Shown: positions 11,790-23,031, numbered from the stretch's first letter. The stretch is 64,000 nt of DNA from Rutpela maculata (GCA_936432065.2 OW386291.2:107387823-107451822); one strand, 5' to 3'. Numbers and translations are program-made. Notes: generated by a model not told the origin, from the sequence alone.

Positions 11790-12690
11790 TAAAGTTTAAT
11801 ACACAAATATTATCTAGATCAGCGTTTTCCGAACTTTCTAGACCATAGAATCACTATTTAATTTAAATTAACAATTAACTCTGTCACAGCAGTATTTTTT
11901 TAAATATAATATCGGGCATAAACTGATAAACTAGTATATTATTTATTTATTTAGTTACACCATCCACACTTACAGTCAATTACGGGGTGGAGGAATTACA
12001 GAGAATGGATTTATACACGTTAACTATGAAAAGAGATAACAATATATACGTGTAAGTATACATGCGGGGAATTAAAATACCTAATAAACACATTAAAAAT
12101 TGTACAAAAATGACTAGGAAAAATTTTACAATGTTTGAGTGAAATATATCAAGCGGATCCTCAATAGAAGTGTTCATGTAAAGTACAAAGACGACAGCTT
12201 GAGGATGTTTGTTTATATGGTGGGGAGATAAAACGCTTTATAATTGTGTTTCAAATGAATATGCATAGAAATTTAACGATTATGTGTTCTGTAGTAACCA
12301 TTATTATGACCATTATCAAGTTGCAGAAAAAATCCAGAGCTGAAAAGAAATCATTAAAGAAGCACGGGCATAAAAAAAGATATTTCGGCCGAGATTAAAA
12401 AGAAACAAATCGTACTTTTTGAACGCGAAAAAAAATTGAGGTTATAGACAAAATTCAGCTGATGAAAATTCATAACCAAATATACATCGGCCAGTTTGAA
12501 CTGTCACGGCATAGCCGAGGCTCGCTGAATCTCCTAACTCGAATGGCGCGGAGCTACTCTGGAGTTATGATCGGGAAAACTACGTAGATCACTTATGGGG
12601 GTGAGAGGAACTTAATATCCCGCGTTTTGAATATGTCTCAAATTTTATAAATAAGCCCAGTTAAACACTTAATCTACCAAGCCGACAAAA
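11790..12690. other. No gene seen
   Basis: Mostly AT-rich. A more GC-rich patch at 12490-12620 has no recognisable partner. No ORF is supported. Confidence 0.35.
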
Positions 12691-12737
12691 TCAGTAAGCC
12701 ATATTAGGCATTTTTTTATCGGAAAATTTTATTAATG

Positions 12738-13032
12738 GCATAAACAGTAATAAACACTCCATATCAAGACACAACACATATTTCACACGAAGATTCAGAA
12801 GAGGCAGATACCCAGAACCAAAAACACAAAAAGGGAGCTTAAACGCAATGCGGTAACGCATCTCACAAATACCTACACCTCCCATCCCATATTCCTTTAC
12901 CATGCGCCATGTGGCACTCGCTGCTGGCAGCAAGCATGACCTTAGTCCAACCCAGCGTGGACGTAGCAGGCCCAGCTGTATAACTCTGGGAGTGGCAGCA
13001 ATGCCTACCGCACGCTGATAAATCAATCAATC
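12738..13032 (+). mobile_element. 5'-truncated LINE insertion with 15-bp target-site duplication
   Basis: A 295-bp insert flanked by a perfect direct repeat aaaattttattaatg (12723-12737 and 13033-13047). It carries only the LINE 3' end (same block as 8205-8430 in reverse complement) and finishes in taaatcaatcaatc. The structure is that of target-primed reverse transcription with severe 5' truncation. Confidence 0.85.
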
Positions 13033-13047
13033 AAAATTTTATTAATG

Positions 13048-13690
13048 AAAGTTGTTCAGAATTGTCGAAAAAGTCCAAAATTTAATCTAAACTAAAAAAT
13101 ATTGAAAGGACACCGCACGTTTTATAGGCAAATTGGTGGCCTGTCAAATTTGATGAATTTTTGATATGTTGTAGTTCAACTGATTCTGAACAATAAGTTC
13201 CTTTGGCAAAACTTCAGATTATGGATAGTTTCTCCAAAGACTGGGCCTATCCTTCGATACTGTATCAACGATTTCTCAAAACGTACTGCAGGTATTGAAA
13301 TGGTAACTTCTGGAAATGAATAACCAAACTATTTACCATTATTTGGCCTTAGATTGATGTAGTTGAACTGCCGGTTTTGGCGGAAGTCACGTCAAATTAC
13401 GTTTTTCGAATGCACAACACCCGTTTACTTCAATTTAATACATCATATATAGGTAGCTTTATTACAAATTACTATCTTAGTAAATAATTAAGTACCTGCA
13501 TTGATTGATAGAACATTGATGCTAGCTTGATACCGGGTACATCATAATCTTGGTACAAAACAAAGTTGATTTTATTTTTCAAGACATAAAATTGCAGTTG
13601 TGTCTAGTCAATGAAAACTATTTTTTTTATAGCATGTGCTATAATTATTAAATCTCACGGCTTAGTTTATATAACAGGAGCGGATAACAA
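13048..13690. other. No gene seen
   Basis: No open frame or repeat partner recognised. Confidence 0.3.
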
Positions 13691-14060
13691 ATTGGCTCGA
13701 AGACGAGTCCATAAAATTAGTATTTAGTGTATACAAGAGAAGCTAATTCAAAAAAATTTTTGGCATTAGCCACCCCCATAACCATCCCTAACCCATTATT
13801 AAAGAGGATGAAAACAAATTGTGATTTAGTGAGTGTACAAGAACCAAAAGCCTCAAAAATTTTTTTTACTTCATTCACTACCCCCACCCCACTACCGTGT
13901 ACGATATCGTTTTATGGGTTTTTGGGGTAGACGATTTCAAATATTATATTATTGTTCTATAAACAATTATTTCCACATACGAAATTTTTTCGTTATGAGA
14001 GATTTGGATAGAAAATCTGGATGTGGAAGTAGTGATTCCTTGGGCAGCGGTTTTAATTTA
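13690..14060 (+). repeat. Dispersed repeat family A, copy 2
   Basis: Aligns with 1900-2215 and ~39720-39990. It shares gttttatgggtttttggggt, the atttcaaatattatatt block, caattatttccacata and the ggcagcggtttta end. A pyrimidine-rich block is duplicated inside this copy. Confidence 0.7.
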
Positions 14061-14064
14061 GTTA

Positions 14065-17000
14065 TCACCTCACCATCTGAGGAAGCCTATGTTAGGCGAA
14101 AGAATTGTCATGGTATTATAAAAATAAATTGTGAGATTCTAAAACTTAGTGTTTTCGTTTAGTAAACAGTTTTTTAAAATGGATTTTCATCAAGTAAAGA
14201 CTCTCTGAACTCAACGAAATCGAACATCGATGTTTTAGAAAACCGCTTTAACGAATATGTTTATATTCCATAGATCGATGTTATTAATGACTCAAAGATA
14301 TGCATCGTTCCTTCATCTCGAAAAAATCCACCCAGATTACTGTACTGATGGATGAAAATCTTCTCAAAAGCGACTCTAAAGATTTCGTTCATATTTCGTT
14401 CATATTTTCTTTATATATTATATATTTCGAATTCAAAATAATCAACTGACTTTGTTCCACAATTAATATAAATTAAAGCAACTTTTATTGAAGTTTTGAG
14501 AATATGTTCCCATAATGAATCTAATTTCCTTCTGGTACACTATTGTTGAGATAACAAACCTTGGAATTTTTTATAATAACTGTAATTTGTTATTTAAATA
14601 CACGATAGCTGGTTCTTTTTCGTGCAATGTAAGTACAGAATATAATTATTAGGGCGCGGCGGTTATATAACTTATTTTGATGTGTTTTTAGCATTTTACT
14701 TATGCATTTATACGTAATAAATATACTATTATAACCTTTGCGAAAGCAAATTATTTTTGTTTCATGACAAAATGCTGAATGTAAATATTTTAAAAGAGAA
14801 AAATTTGAATATTTGGTACATGTAGAAAGGTTACGTAGAATTTTCCCTACTGAAGTTTTACTGATTATGCGTTTTCGCTGAAGCTTTGCGAATTTTGTTG
14901 TTGTTTTTAAAACTTTTAAATGCCGTATGTGTTGCTAAACTCTTTCCCATTTGAAAATTCAGTACTTCTACGTTTGTCTTTTCCTCTGATTTATACCCAA
15001 TATTCAAATGATATTCGAGGTGGTATTTTAATCAGAGCTAAATTTAAGTATCATGTGAAAATCTCTTTCTATGTATACATTAAATAAACTCTGTGTGACA
15101 TCTTGAACACGCTGATGGGGCAATCGTATACTTGAAAAGCACCACACGACGTTCTCGACTTTTCGACTGAAGGGTCACTAACTTTTCGAACACCCTGTAT
15201 ATTGTTTTTGGGACTGGGGAATTAGTTTCGGAAGATAAATAACGTTAATTAAACACACATCTGTGTAAATTTTCCTTTTTGTTGCCTGATGTTTGTTTGT
15301 TACGATTTGATGATTCGGAAAGAACTCTTTGAGAACTTCAAAAGGTCCTTTGAAAATCTGAGGTATCTTCTACCTTATATTTTTGATACGTCGTTTTGTG
15401 ACACTATGAGAACGATTTTCATATCTAAGTTTATAACAAATATCTGTATTTATCTATTTTTTTGGGTTATTGCATTAAATAAAGTGATAAGGAAGAAAGA
15501 TAAGGATAATTAATAAAGATAAACAATTTGTTGATTTTTATTTTGTTAGAATATCCTGGTTTTTATTAAGAATAAGTACAAACAAGTTTTATTATATTAT
15601 GAATTATGGATAATAAAACTAAAATACGATACTACTAGGCTACCATGTGTAGATCCATTTGGAGTTCAATACTATATGTGCACTCGATTAGATAGGCTTT
15701 TTTTGATAATAATTCATTATTATGTAAGTATATTTAGTCAAAACCGATTAAAACTTGAAATGGGTAGTTTTCTTCTGAAGCAAAATGTTTATAAAATATT
15801 AATTTGTTATGGTGATAACAAGATTTAGATACGCGTTTTTTTTACTTTCTTATGCAATTTCAGCATGTTTACCAATTTTTGGATTTAAGATTTCTAACAA
15901 CATTGTGGGTTACACATTAAAGAACCCCGCACAAAATGCATTGATTTTTACAGTTTTTGCTTTCGGTGAAATTTTTTTGAAATTTTGGATTTTGGTAGTT
16001 GATTTGATGCTGATCAAATGTTGAAATGGCGACAACTTCGAAAACACTTTGTTTTATTTCATAATTTTTAGGCTTCTTTTCTGAAGGCGGTTCAATTTTT
16101 TTTCAACATTTTTTTATTTAAAATAAATCAGGACCTAAATGCTTTCAAGTAATATGTCTATGACTGTTTATTACTATTGAAAAATGTCTACTTACTTTTG
16201 ATTTTAAGATCTAACGTAATCTTAAATTTTCCATAGTTAATTTTTCCATAAATGGCTGCATCTTTTTCCGGTTAAATATATAATTTTCTTACCCGTTATG
16301 TTAAAATACAACAGAGGTACGCAAAAAACTTTTTGAAAATCTTCCCATATGAATGTTTTTCATAGCCTTGAGAGTTAACTAAATTAATTTTTCTTTCATT
16401 CTTTATTCATATTTATATATGGTATATCTAATATAGTTTAGTATAATGCCCTTTGGCTTTTCATCAATCGAAATTTCATAATGAAGTGTTATTAATTCAA
16501 TTTTATTAATACCAGTTTCAATAGTGTCGTTGCTGCATACAAAAGAACTTATATTTCATATTCATAAACACCATTAAATGGTAAAATGGTTTTGGTTTAC
16601 ATTATAATTTTATTTATTACTTTTACTTAAGGCATGGTATTCTTATAATACATAAAACTTGTTTTGCTATAAGTAATTTTGTATAGTTGTCCAACAGCCA
16701 TTTATGTAAATTTGTATCATTCGGCCATAAAGGTTTGTTTCCTTTATTTTCGGTGTATACAGCTTAGAGGTTTTATTGATTGCTTTATATATTCAAATTT
16801 TAAATATTGTTCGTGTTATAGTAATAATAATGATAACCAGCGAAATACCACAATCCCTTCATAATTCCATCAAAGAACTAAATCTTCTCCCGAAAGATCA
16901 GAAAGGAACATCATTATGTACAAGGTGGGCAAAATTAGATGGGATTTGAAGTTTTCTCTAAAACTATGGCAGGTAGACAGAAATCAATATAGGTGTCCTG

Positions 17001-17220
17001 AGCTTGATTTTCGAGAAACAAACAATGACGCAAACCGCGATCATCTAGCTTTTTCAACTACAGAGCAACAGAGTGTTTTTGGAAAATTGGCGTTTTTGGA
17101 TATCTCAATTACTAAGTGGTGAATCGAAAATCGAGTAACACATTCTTAAGGCATTTTTTTAAGTAGAATCCGTTGCTGATAAGAAGAAGATTATGCATGC
17201 TTCAGTTTTCGAGATATAGA
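14065..17220. other. AT-rich region, no gene supported
   Basis: Short frames at 15289-15513, 15809-16024, 16679-16864 and 16916-17122 have AT-driven composition (Phe, Ile, Leu, Tyr, Lys), no domain and no neighbour context, so I do not call them genes. A MITE-like motif (gaacaccctgtata) sits near 15190. Confidence 0.4.
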
Positions 17221-17221
17221 C

Positions 17222-17270
17222 ATAACTTGTGTTTTTTTTTAAATGGAACACCCTGTAAATCATTTAATTA
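17222..17270. repeat. Tc1/mariner-type MITE terminus motif
   Basis: ttttttttaaatggaacacc followed by ctgta. The same ~20-bp end occurs near 4380, 4680 and 61955. Motifs of the form 'tacagggtgttcc' are common ends of insect Tc1/mariner-derived MITEs. Confidence 0.5.
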
Positions 17271-17602
17271 ATGAATCACAAATTAAATTAGCTATTCAAC
17301 GATACATCATATGTTATATTTATCTCTAGAAAAAGTGGTTCATTTTCTAAAAATTTAATATATTTGTTAGGAGGCCATGGAAAACTATTAACAACAACAC
17401 TTCCTATAATATAAAATAATTTTACCAAGAATGGGAAAAACTAAACTACAATAAATATTCAAATTGTTTTCCATTGACATCTATGAATATTTATCGCATT
17501 TCTAATATTTATTAAGAAGGTCATGGTAAAAAAAGAAAATTGAAATAATCGTAAATGCCAAAAACTAATTTGTGAGTTAAATGCGAGTGAACATTGTTAA
17601 AA

Positions 17603-18173
17603 ATGGTTAAATTTAGTAATGGTGAAAAATATGATATGATTAAATGTTTTATAGAATTCGGAGAAGATTCAAATTTATTTCAATAGGTAAGTTATAGACA
17701 GCAAAACTTTGTGTCAAAAGTACCGCTTAAACAATATTTTTAGATATCCAGAAAAGAGACAGCCAGACATAAAAATATTCAAAGTCTACAACAAAATTTA
17801 AAAGAGTTTAGATCATTTGTAAAACCTCGATCAAAAACATATAATAAAGCTGGTAGAGAAGCTGTAGAAAATATTGTTTTAAAAGAGAAAGAGAAAAGAG
17901 AAAATCCTAATATATCGTCTCATGAAATACAGAAAAATTTAAGAATCCCAAGAACAACTTCGTTGCATTGTTTAAAAAAAAATAAATTCAAACCCTACAA
18001 AATTAGGATTAGTCACCATCTATACCCAAACGACTTTCAAAGGCGTCTCGGTTTTTGCCAGTGGTTTTTGCGTCAGTACAATGCAGTGCCAGGATTTGAA
18101 GGAACAATTATATGGACAGACGAGGCCCATATAAGCAGTGCCAGAATTTTTAATCGGCATAATAACCACCATT
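17603..18173 (+). pseudogene. IS630/Tc1-mariner-like transposase, N-terminal part
   Basis: Starts at an ATG (17603) and reads a helix-turn-helix-like N-terminus (KFSNGEKYDMIKCFIEFGED). It then meets a consensus-like donor (gtaagt near 17690) and an acceptor-like tttttag near 17745, after which RYPEKRQPDIKIF resumes. A frameshift near 17795 leads into a long frame through LKEKEKRENPN, a second helical domain, TIIWTDEAHISS (first catalytic Asp) and FNRHNNHH. It breaks exactly where a TIR element is inserted (18174) and continues at 19573. The gap at 17690-17745 is either a small intron or an indel-rich interruption. Confidence 0.8.
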
Positions 18174-19569
18174 GCACAATGGTCAAAAAATTTCAAAAAG
18201 TAACCAAAAATGCTTTCGAATTTCGCTTTGATACTTTGGGGGCAGTTATAAGAATGGTCAATGCATCTTTTCTAAGAATACAAACGCCATTAGGCGATAT
18301 CTCTACCTGCTAGGGGCTCGCAAACACAACCTTTTATATAGCACCGTTTCACCGGTTTACGTCCCCCACAGGCCACGTTTCCATGTTTGGCGAAGACATC
18401 CAATGGTACGATTCCGTCAACTAGCTTGGCGTGATCATGGACAAAGGCCTAACAAGGAGACAGAACACAGAGGCCATCGTCAAGAAGGCCAGGAGGACGA
18501 GAACCCTAATCTACCCGATGACGGGTAGACAGAGCAGACTCAATCCGAGGAACAAGCTCTCGCTTATCAGGTCCCTCATCCGGCCTCAACTAACGTATGC
18601 ATGGGGCTACCAAGCACAGAGCTACCTTCAACAGATCCAGAGAGTGGAGAACGTCGCCCTCCGAACAGCAGTCAACGCACCCTGGTTCGTGCGCAACTAG
18701 GACATGCGCAACTTCAGGGACCTGGAGTACACCCCGGTCACTGAAATCATCAAGGAGAGAGCCAGGAAGATGTACGCCCTCGCTGAGGAGCATGGGAACC
18801 CACTGGTCAGGGAGGCTACTGACTACGACCCAGCAGACGCTCCGAAGCACAAGCGGCCGAAGGTGCAGCTACTGGATAAAACATACCACCGTCCGATGAA
18901 GTCACCCCACGGAAGAGACAGGACGATCACCCAACCACCCACCCACCCAAGACCCTGCGGGTATCGGACAAACGACCGTCCAGTACCGGTAGTCCCCCTA
19001 GCTCCGGGCAGACCGAAAATGCTACCAAAGGCAGTTAGGTCTGCCCTTCCTCGAGCTACACAGCTCATCCTTACTCTACCGATGATTCGGATGACAGGAT
19101 GTCAATTGACAGAATGTACACAGAATGTGTACCAGCAGTCACTCCTGCCAAAATCCAAAACACCCGACTGACCGATGACACCCCCCGAGGGGGACAAGCT
19201 GGCGAAGAAAGAAGGTCAAGACAGAAGAGGCCTTAGCCAGCAAGGTCCAACGAGCGAGGACCCAGGGAGGTGGGCCGAAATCGTCTGCACCGCTCACATT
19301 TGTGAGTGGGGCCGACGTAAAGTAAGTTCGCCAGCCCTGCACGAGGCTGGTCCCCGGTCTACAGCGATGTATTGGGGTAAAGGGCAATAGTCCTGCCCGA
19401 CCCCAGTCATCCAAGACCGACATCTCTAGCCAGAAAAACAACCCCCAACAGCCACCCCCGAGGATATTTATTTTTTAAATTATTTTTGCCTCATTACATA
19501 TGTGATTGTAATCGATCTGTAACAAAATTGGATTTTTGGCCACTTTTTGAAATTTTCGGACCACTGTGC
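18174..19569. mobile_element. TIR element inserted into the mariner-like transposase
   Basis: Ends are inverted copies of ~37 bp: 18174 onward reads gcacaatggtcaaaaaattt, and the reverse complement of 19569 leftward reads gcacagtggtccgaaaattt; both continue caaaaagt..ccaaaaat. A 3-bp duplication ATT (18171-18173, 19570-19572) flanks it, and removing the insert plus one ATT rejoins the transposase codons. Apart from the Jockey fragment inside it, it holds no ORF, so it is non-autonomous. Confidence 0.8.
18364..19432 (+). pseudogene. Jockey-clade LINE fragment, copy 1 (RT C-terminus and 3'UTR)
   Basis: Highly similar to 31984-33071 of the second copy. Coding content: a VSMFGEDI-like block, IVKKARRTRTLIYPMTGRQS, LIRSLIRPQLTYAWG, then LRTAVNAPWFVRN followed by a TAG (18698-18700). 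The frame then continues in the same register through YTPVTEI, RKMYALAEEHGNPLVREATD and KRPKVQLLD. The catalytic RT domain is absent through 5' truncation. The 3'UTR ends in the shared gacatctctagcc. No poly(A) tail and no clear target duplication are seen. Confidence 0.8.
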
Positions 19570-19572
19570 ATT

Positions 19573-19865
19573 GGGTTCATGAAAATCCGCACGTAACCGC
19601 TACAGTTAATGGTCAAGGACGATTTGGATTTGATGTATGATGTGGTTTTATTGGATACCATTTTTTTCACGGTAATTTGAATACCGAAAATTTTATTAAC
19701 ATTCTACGACAAGAAATAGAGTTCTTTGTAGGCAATATGCCTGCAAGATCATTTCAAAGATTAATTTACCAACACGATTGCATCCCAGGTCATACGTCAA
19801 ATGAAATACGAAATTATTTAAATGCTCAATTTGGGGAGGATTGTTTAGGTATCTATATATCATTC
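19573..19865 (+). pseudogene. IS630/Tc1-mariner-like transposase, C-terminal part
   Basis: Continues the gene broken at 18173: ENPHVTATVNGQGRFGF, then a stop (tga), then a second frame with GNLNTENFINILRQE and YQHDCIPGHTSNEIRNYL, the region of the second catalytic Asp. The reading decays after FGEDCLGIYI. The WPPRSPDL...DFF block with the third acidic residue is missing, so the enzyme could not be functional even without the insertion. Confidence 0.8.
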
Positions 19866-19929
19866 AGGACTACTTTATCAATGTCTAGTTACCGAAGTTA
19901 ACTAAACTGATAGCATTTCTATGTCAAAA

Positions 19930-20222
19930 TTTAGGGGTAAAAAAGGTATTCCACCCATGGCTTCCAAGATCGGAAGGGCGCCAAATTTCTGAATTACAGA
20001 TATGTACTGTGCACTGTCCAACGTACTTGGTGTTTTCTTATAGAAATTGAATTTTGTTCAAATTGATTAAATTTTTAATATGATTTAGACTTTCTGATCA
20101 AAAGCTCTCGTAGGCAGAGATACAGCTCAAAAAAGTTACAAGCAGACAAGTGATTTCTTTTAACATGTTTTTTATATTGTGGTACTTTCTCATAGTGTTT
20201 CAGCACATTTTGAACTACTAGT
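19930..20222. other. Spacer between nested mariner and foldback element
   Basis: No gene recognised. Confidence 0.3.
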
Positions 20223-20827
20223 CCTGTCAATGAATGGTTTCTAGAGAGAAATGCCGAGATCACAATTTTTGACTTGGGCTATTTAGGAGTCAAACATACC
20301 AAAAGCCCCCGAACATAGGAGGAGGGGAGGGGGGGGGGTGCAGGGGAACACGAAGAAGGTCCCGGTTTTTGGTTTTTCGCTCATATCTCGAAAACGGTTA
20401 GCCCCAACCAAAAAGTGGCTATATGCAAAATTAAAGCTGACTAAATTTTCTACAATGTTTCTATTAATTTTTTTCGTATCTGTTATGGTTCAGTAATGAA
20501 TTGTAAATCTTTTTTTTAATTCTAACTTTAGTATAAATTTATCATAAATTGAAAATAAATTTTAATAATCATCGTAGAAAAAAATTTCTTGTATAGATAT
20601 TTGCTTCACAGCAGACTGAACTGAAATATCGAATAAAAAAAAAATGTCTGCGTCTGTGTGTGAGCGTGTATATGTATGTGTGCGTGTATACCGTTTCTTG
20701 TAAATACGATAACTTCAGTTAAACTTAAAGTATTTAATTACAATTTGGAGCATATGTAAAACAGCATATTACAATAATTCCTAATGAAATTGAGCCATAT
20801 CTGTAATACATGATGATAACCAGAGGC
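20223..20827 (+). repeat. Left foldback arm
   Basis: Inverted partner of 29186-29793, with substitutions and small indels. Contains an interrupted G run near 20320-20340. Confidence 0.85.
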
Positions 20828-21087
20828 TCACTTCATAATACTCTTATTAAAAATACCATGTTCCATATTTTAGGATAACATTGATGTTATATGCTAAACA
20901 AACCACATCAATGTATTCAAATATCTAAGTATCTTATCTAAATAAGTAACTTTATATTCTTATCATGGTACGTGATATAATTTGATACATTTATCACCTA
21001 AGCGATAACAACTTCCTAGACTTCTCATGTGAAACGCTGGCACGGCAACAATTCCCAGAATGCTGTGCCTACGTTGATATCAAACCT

Positions 21088-21122
21088 TATAAATATGACC
21101 AACAGACGCATTTGCGTTCAGT
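21088..21122 (+). promoter_or_regulatory. LTR core promoter (TATA box and initiator)
   Basis: TATAAATA at 21088-21095 and the arthropod initiator TCAGT at 21118-21122, with the A at 21120 as likely +1. The 32-base distance fits TATA-directed initiation. No clear downstream promoter element is visible. Confidence 0.75.
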
Positions 21123-21200
21123 ATTCATTTAATCTCTGTACTAATTATATCTACATATTTTCAACCATATAAAATCATATAAATAATTTGTAAAAGTTAA

Positions 21201-21206
21201 AATAAA
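21201..21206 (+). terminator. LTR polyadenylation signal (5' copy)
   Basis: AATAAA inside the R region. The equivalent in the 3' LTR (28988-28993) would direct 3'-end formation of the element's RNAs. Confidence 0.65.
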
Positions 21207-21246
21207 AGTTTTTAAAAAGCAAATCAAGTTCTAAGTGATATAAAAG

Positions 21247-21264
21247 TGGCGCAGTCGGTAGGAT
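21247..21264 (+). promoter_or_regulatory. Primer binding site (tRNA-Ser type)
   Basis: tggcgcagtcggtaggat begins one base after the LTR. The first 11 bases fit the 3' acceptor end (CCA plus stem) of insect tRNA-Ser, the primer used by the 17.6/297/ZAM group of errantiviruses. Confidence 0.85.
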
Positions 21265-21425
21265 TGGTAATAACGCCTGGAAGAAGAGCCTAACCAACGA
21301 AAACCTCCCAGAAGAACAAGGAACACCCCAAAAAGGGCCTAACTTCAGGAAAGGATCGCCGGAACAAGGAGACCTTTGACGACGGGCGGCGGATTCCAAT
21401 CCCTAAATCAAGAAAGAACCTACGA

Positions 21426-21446
21426 ATGAAGATTTATTACGTGTAA
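21426..21446 (+). CDS. Six-codon leader uORF; its ATG doubles as the predicted env start
   Basis: The first ATG after the LTR. In unspliced RNA it reads six codons and stops at TAA (21444-21446). The TAA is part of the splice donor GTAAGT (21443-21448). In RNA spliced at that donor to 26823 the stop is removed and the frame joins env in phase. It may therefore act as a regulatory uORF on the gag-pol message and as the real env start on the spliced message. Inferred from sequence only. Confidence 0.65.
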   Translation: MKIYYV

Positions 21447-21448
21447 GT
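21443..21448 (+). promoter_or_regulatory. Predicted env splice donor
   Basis: GTAAGT directly follows two bases (21441-21442) that complete a split codon with the first base after the acceptor at 26822. Phase and position agree with a single-intron env mRNA. Confidence 0.65.
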
Positions 21449-21594
21449 ACTTACTGAATCATCCCGTTTAAGTGCAAATTTAATTAAAATAATAATCGCA
21501 TCATTTCTTGCGTATTGTCCGTGGAAAAGAACAGTCTGTTGTCCATTGCTACTATAAGTAAAATAAATCTAAGTTTTCAAATTCAAATTAGTTT

Positions 21595-23031
21595 ATGCCA
21601 GTAACTACTCGAAATATGGCTCACCAACAACAACAACAAAACCAACAACAGCACGAGCCACAACCTCAACCTCAACCTCAACCAGACGCTGTTGAACCGT
21701 ATAAATTGAGCGAAATATTTTCAATTATTCCTGAATATGACGGTAATCAAATAAATTTAAATACATTTCTAAACTCATGCAGAACTGCTTTTGGCATGTC
21801 AATTGGTAATCAGGTGGTACTCTTAACTGTTCACATAAAAAACAAATTAAAAGGTCGTGCAGCTGAACTAGTGAACTCTAGAAATCCCACTCATTGGGAA
21901 GAAATTAAGACTCTTTTAGAAAATCATTTCGGAGATAGTAGAGACCTAACCTCCTTAATACAGGACTTACAAAGAATGCGGCAGCTTCCCGGTGAATCTC
22001 CACTTACGTTTATTGCGCGCTTACAAACCCACGAAGCAAAAATGCATGCTTCTGTTCATAAACAGCGGTTAACGGCGGCGCAAAAACAAGCTCAAACGCA
22101 ATTAACCGAGGGTATGGTTTTGAACACCCTACTCACGGGACTAGAACCCAAACTCGCGCATGTTGTTAGGGCAAGCGACCCCGAGAATATGCTAAAAGCA
22201 ATAACGAGAGTTCGAAAAGAACTCCAGTTAAACTACTTTGAAACTCAAAAAACCAATCGCAACAATAGTTCAATCACTCCCACGCGTAACCAAAATTTCC
22301 CCTTACCTGCAAGACATTGTTCATTTTGCAAACGTACGGGGCACGTCGCTAACGAATGCCGTCAAAGACAACAAAGTTCTCGACCCCCAAATTTTGGTAC
22401 TCCCCAAATTTATCCTAGACCTAACTTCTATAATCAAAATCCTGGAAATTCACAAAATTTCCAACAACCAAGACCTAACTACTATAACCAAAACCCCGGA
22501 AGCTCACAAAACTTTCAACAACAAAGACCACCGGTCATTGCTCCAAACCCAAATTTCAATAATGCAAGACCACCTGCGATTCAACCTAACCCTAATTATT
22601 ATAGACCAAATTCAAATAGAAAAACGCTTCATCTCAATCAAAATACTGAACCCGAAAACCTAGAGCAACAAAATCAAAGTTATTACGTTCACGATAACCC
22701 TTACGAAAATATTAACGAGGGATATTATACTGATAATAACCCCTACGCAAGTCCGAACTATTATACAGCTAATACTTCGGAATACGACAACAGCAACGAA
22801 GACTATTATACTGCTAATAGTCCCTCCGAAAATTATTACACGGACGAATCGACTTTCGATACAACACCTGTATATAATCGGGATTTTCGATCAGGCCCAC
22901 ATGCCCAGTCGGACCCGCCTTATCACAAAACCGGAGACCCCGAGATGACAGTATTGCAAACCCAATTTGGCAAAATGAACTTGGACAATTTCAACCCAAA
23001 TCTCAACTTCCCGGAACAACAGTTCCTATAA
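21595..23031 (+). CDS. gag: Gag polyprotein of the errantivirus
   Basis: 478 residues from the ATG at 21595, the second ATG of the full-length RNA; a second in-frame Met is codon 8. Gag assembles the particle and packages the RNA. After a Gln/Pro-rich start (residues ~10-32) comes a helical retrotransposon-Gag region (~37-215), with a WEEIKTLLENHF-like block. A single zinc knuckle follows, CSFCKRTGHVANEC at 242-255 (CX2CX4HX4C). The rest is low-complexity: first Asn/Gln/Pro repeats built on RPNYYNQNPGSSQNF, then Tyr/Asn/Asp repeats (YYTDNNPY, YYTAN). This long tail is unlike a compact nucleocapsid and looks intrinsically disordered. The last 154 nt overlap the pol frame. Confidence 0.95.
   Translation: MPVTTRNMAHQQQQQNQQQHEPQPQPQPQPDAVEPYKLSEIFSIIPEYDGNQINLNTFLNSCRTAFGMSIGNQVVLLTVHIKNKLKGRAAELVNSRNPTHWEEIKTLLENHFGDSRDLTSLIQDLQRMRQLPGESPLTFIARLQTHEAKMHASVHKQRLTAAQKQAQTQLTEGMVLNTLLTGLEPKLAHVVRASDPENMLKAITRVRKELQLNYFETQKTNRNNSSITPTRNQNFPLPARHCSFCKRTGHVANECRQRQQSSRPPNFGTPQIYPRPNFYNQNPGNSQNFQQPRPNYYNQNPGSSQNFQQQRPPVIAPNPNFNNARPPAIQPNPNYYRPNSNRKTLHLNQNTEPENLEQQNQSYYVHDNPYENINEGYYTDNNPYASPNYYTANTSEYDNSNEDYYTANSPSENYYTDESTFDTTPVYNRDFRSGPHAQSDPPYHKTGDPEMTVLQTQFGKMNLDNFNPNLNFPEQQFL

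Larger units (their letters stand above)
20885..21245 (+). repeat. 5' LTR
   Basis: 361 bp, starting tgttatat and ending atataaaa (imperfect terminal inversion). Inferred U3 20885-21119, R from 21120, U5 after the polyadenylation site downstream of 21206. Confidence 0.97.
21265..21594 (+). other. 5' leader between primer site and gag
   Basis: Purine-rich first half, AT-rich second half. It contains only one ATG (21426) before the gag start. The packaging signal presumably lies here but I cannot recognise one. Confidence 0.5.

Noticed and set aside
15289..16864. Small frames with Phe/Ile/Leu-rich, membrane-like translations
   Set aside because: Hydrophobic look is explained by T-rich DNA; no start context, neighbours or repeats to support a gene.
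18823..19441. Open frames in the 3' part of Jockey copy 1
   Set aside because: They lie in or antisense to the LINE 3'UTR and share nothing with known domains.
22238..22663. 141-codon frame inside gag
   Set aside because: Out-of-frame shadow of the low-complexity Gag tail; no independent start context or domain.
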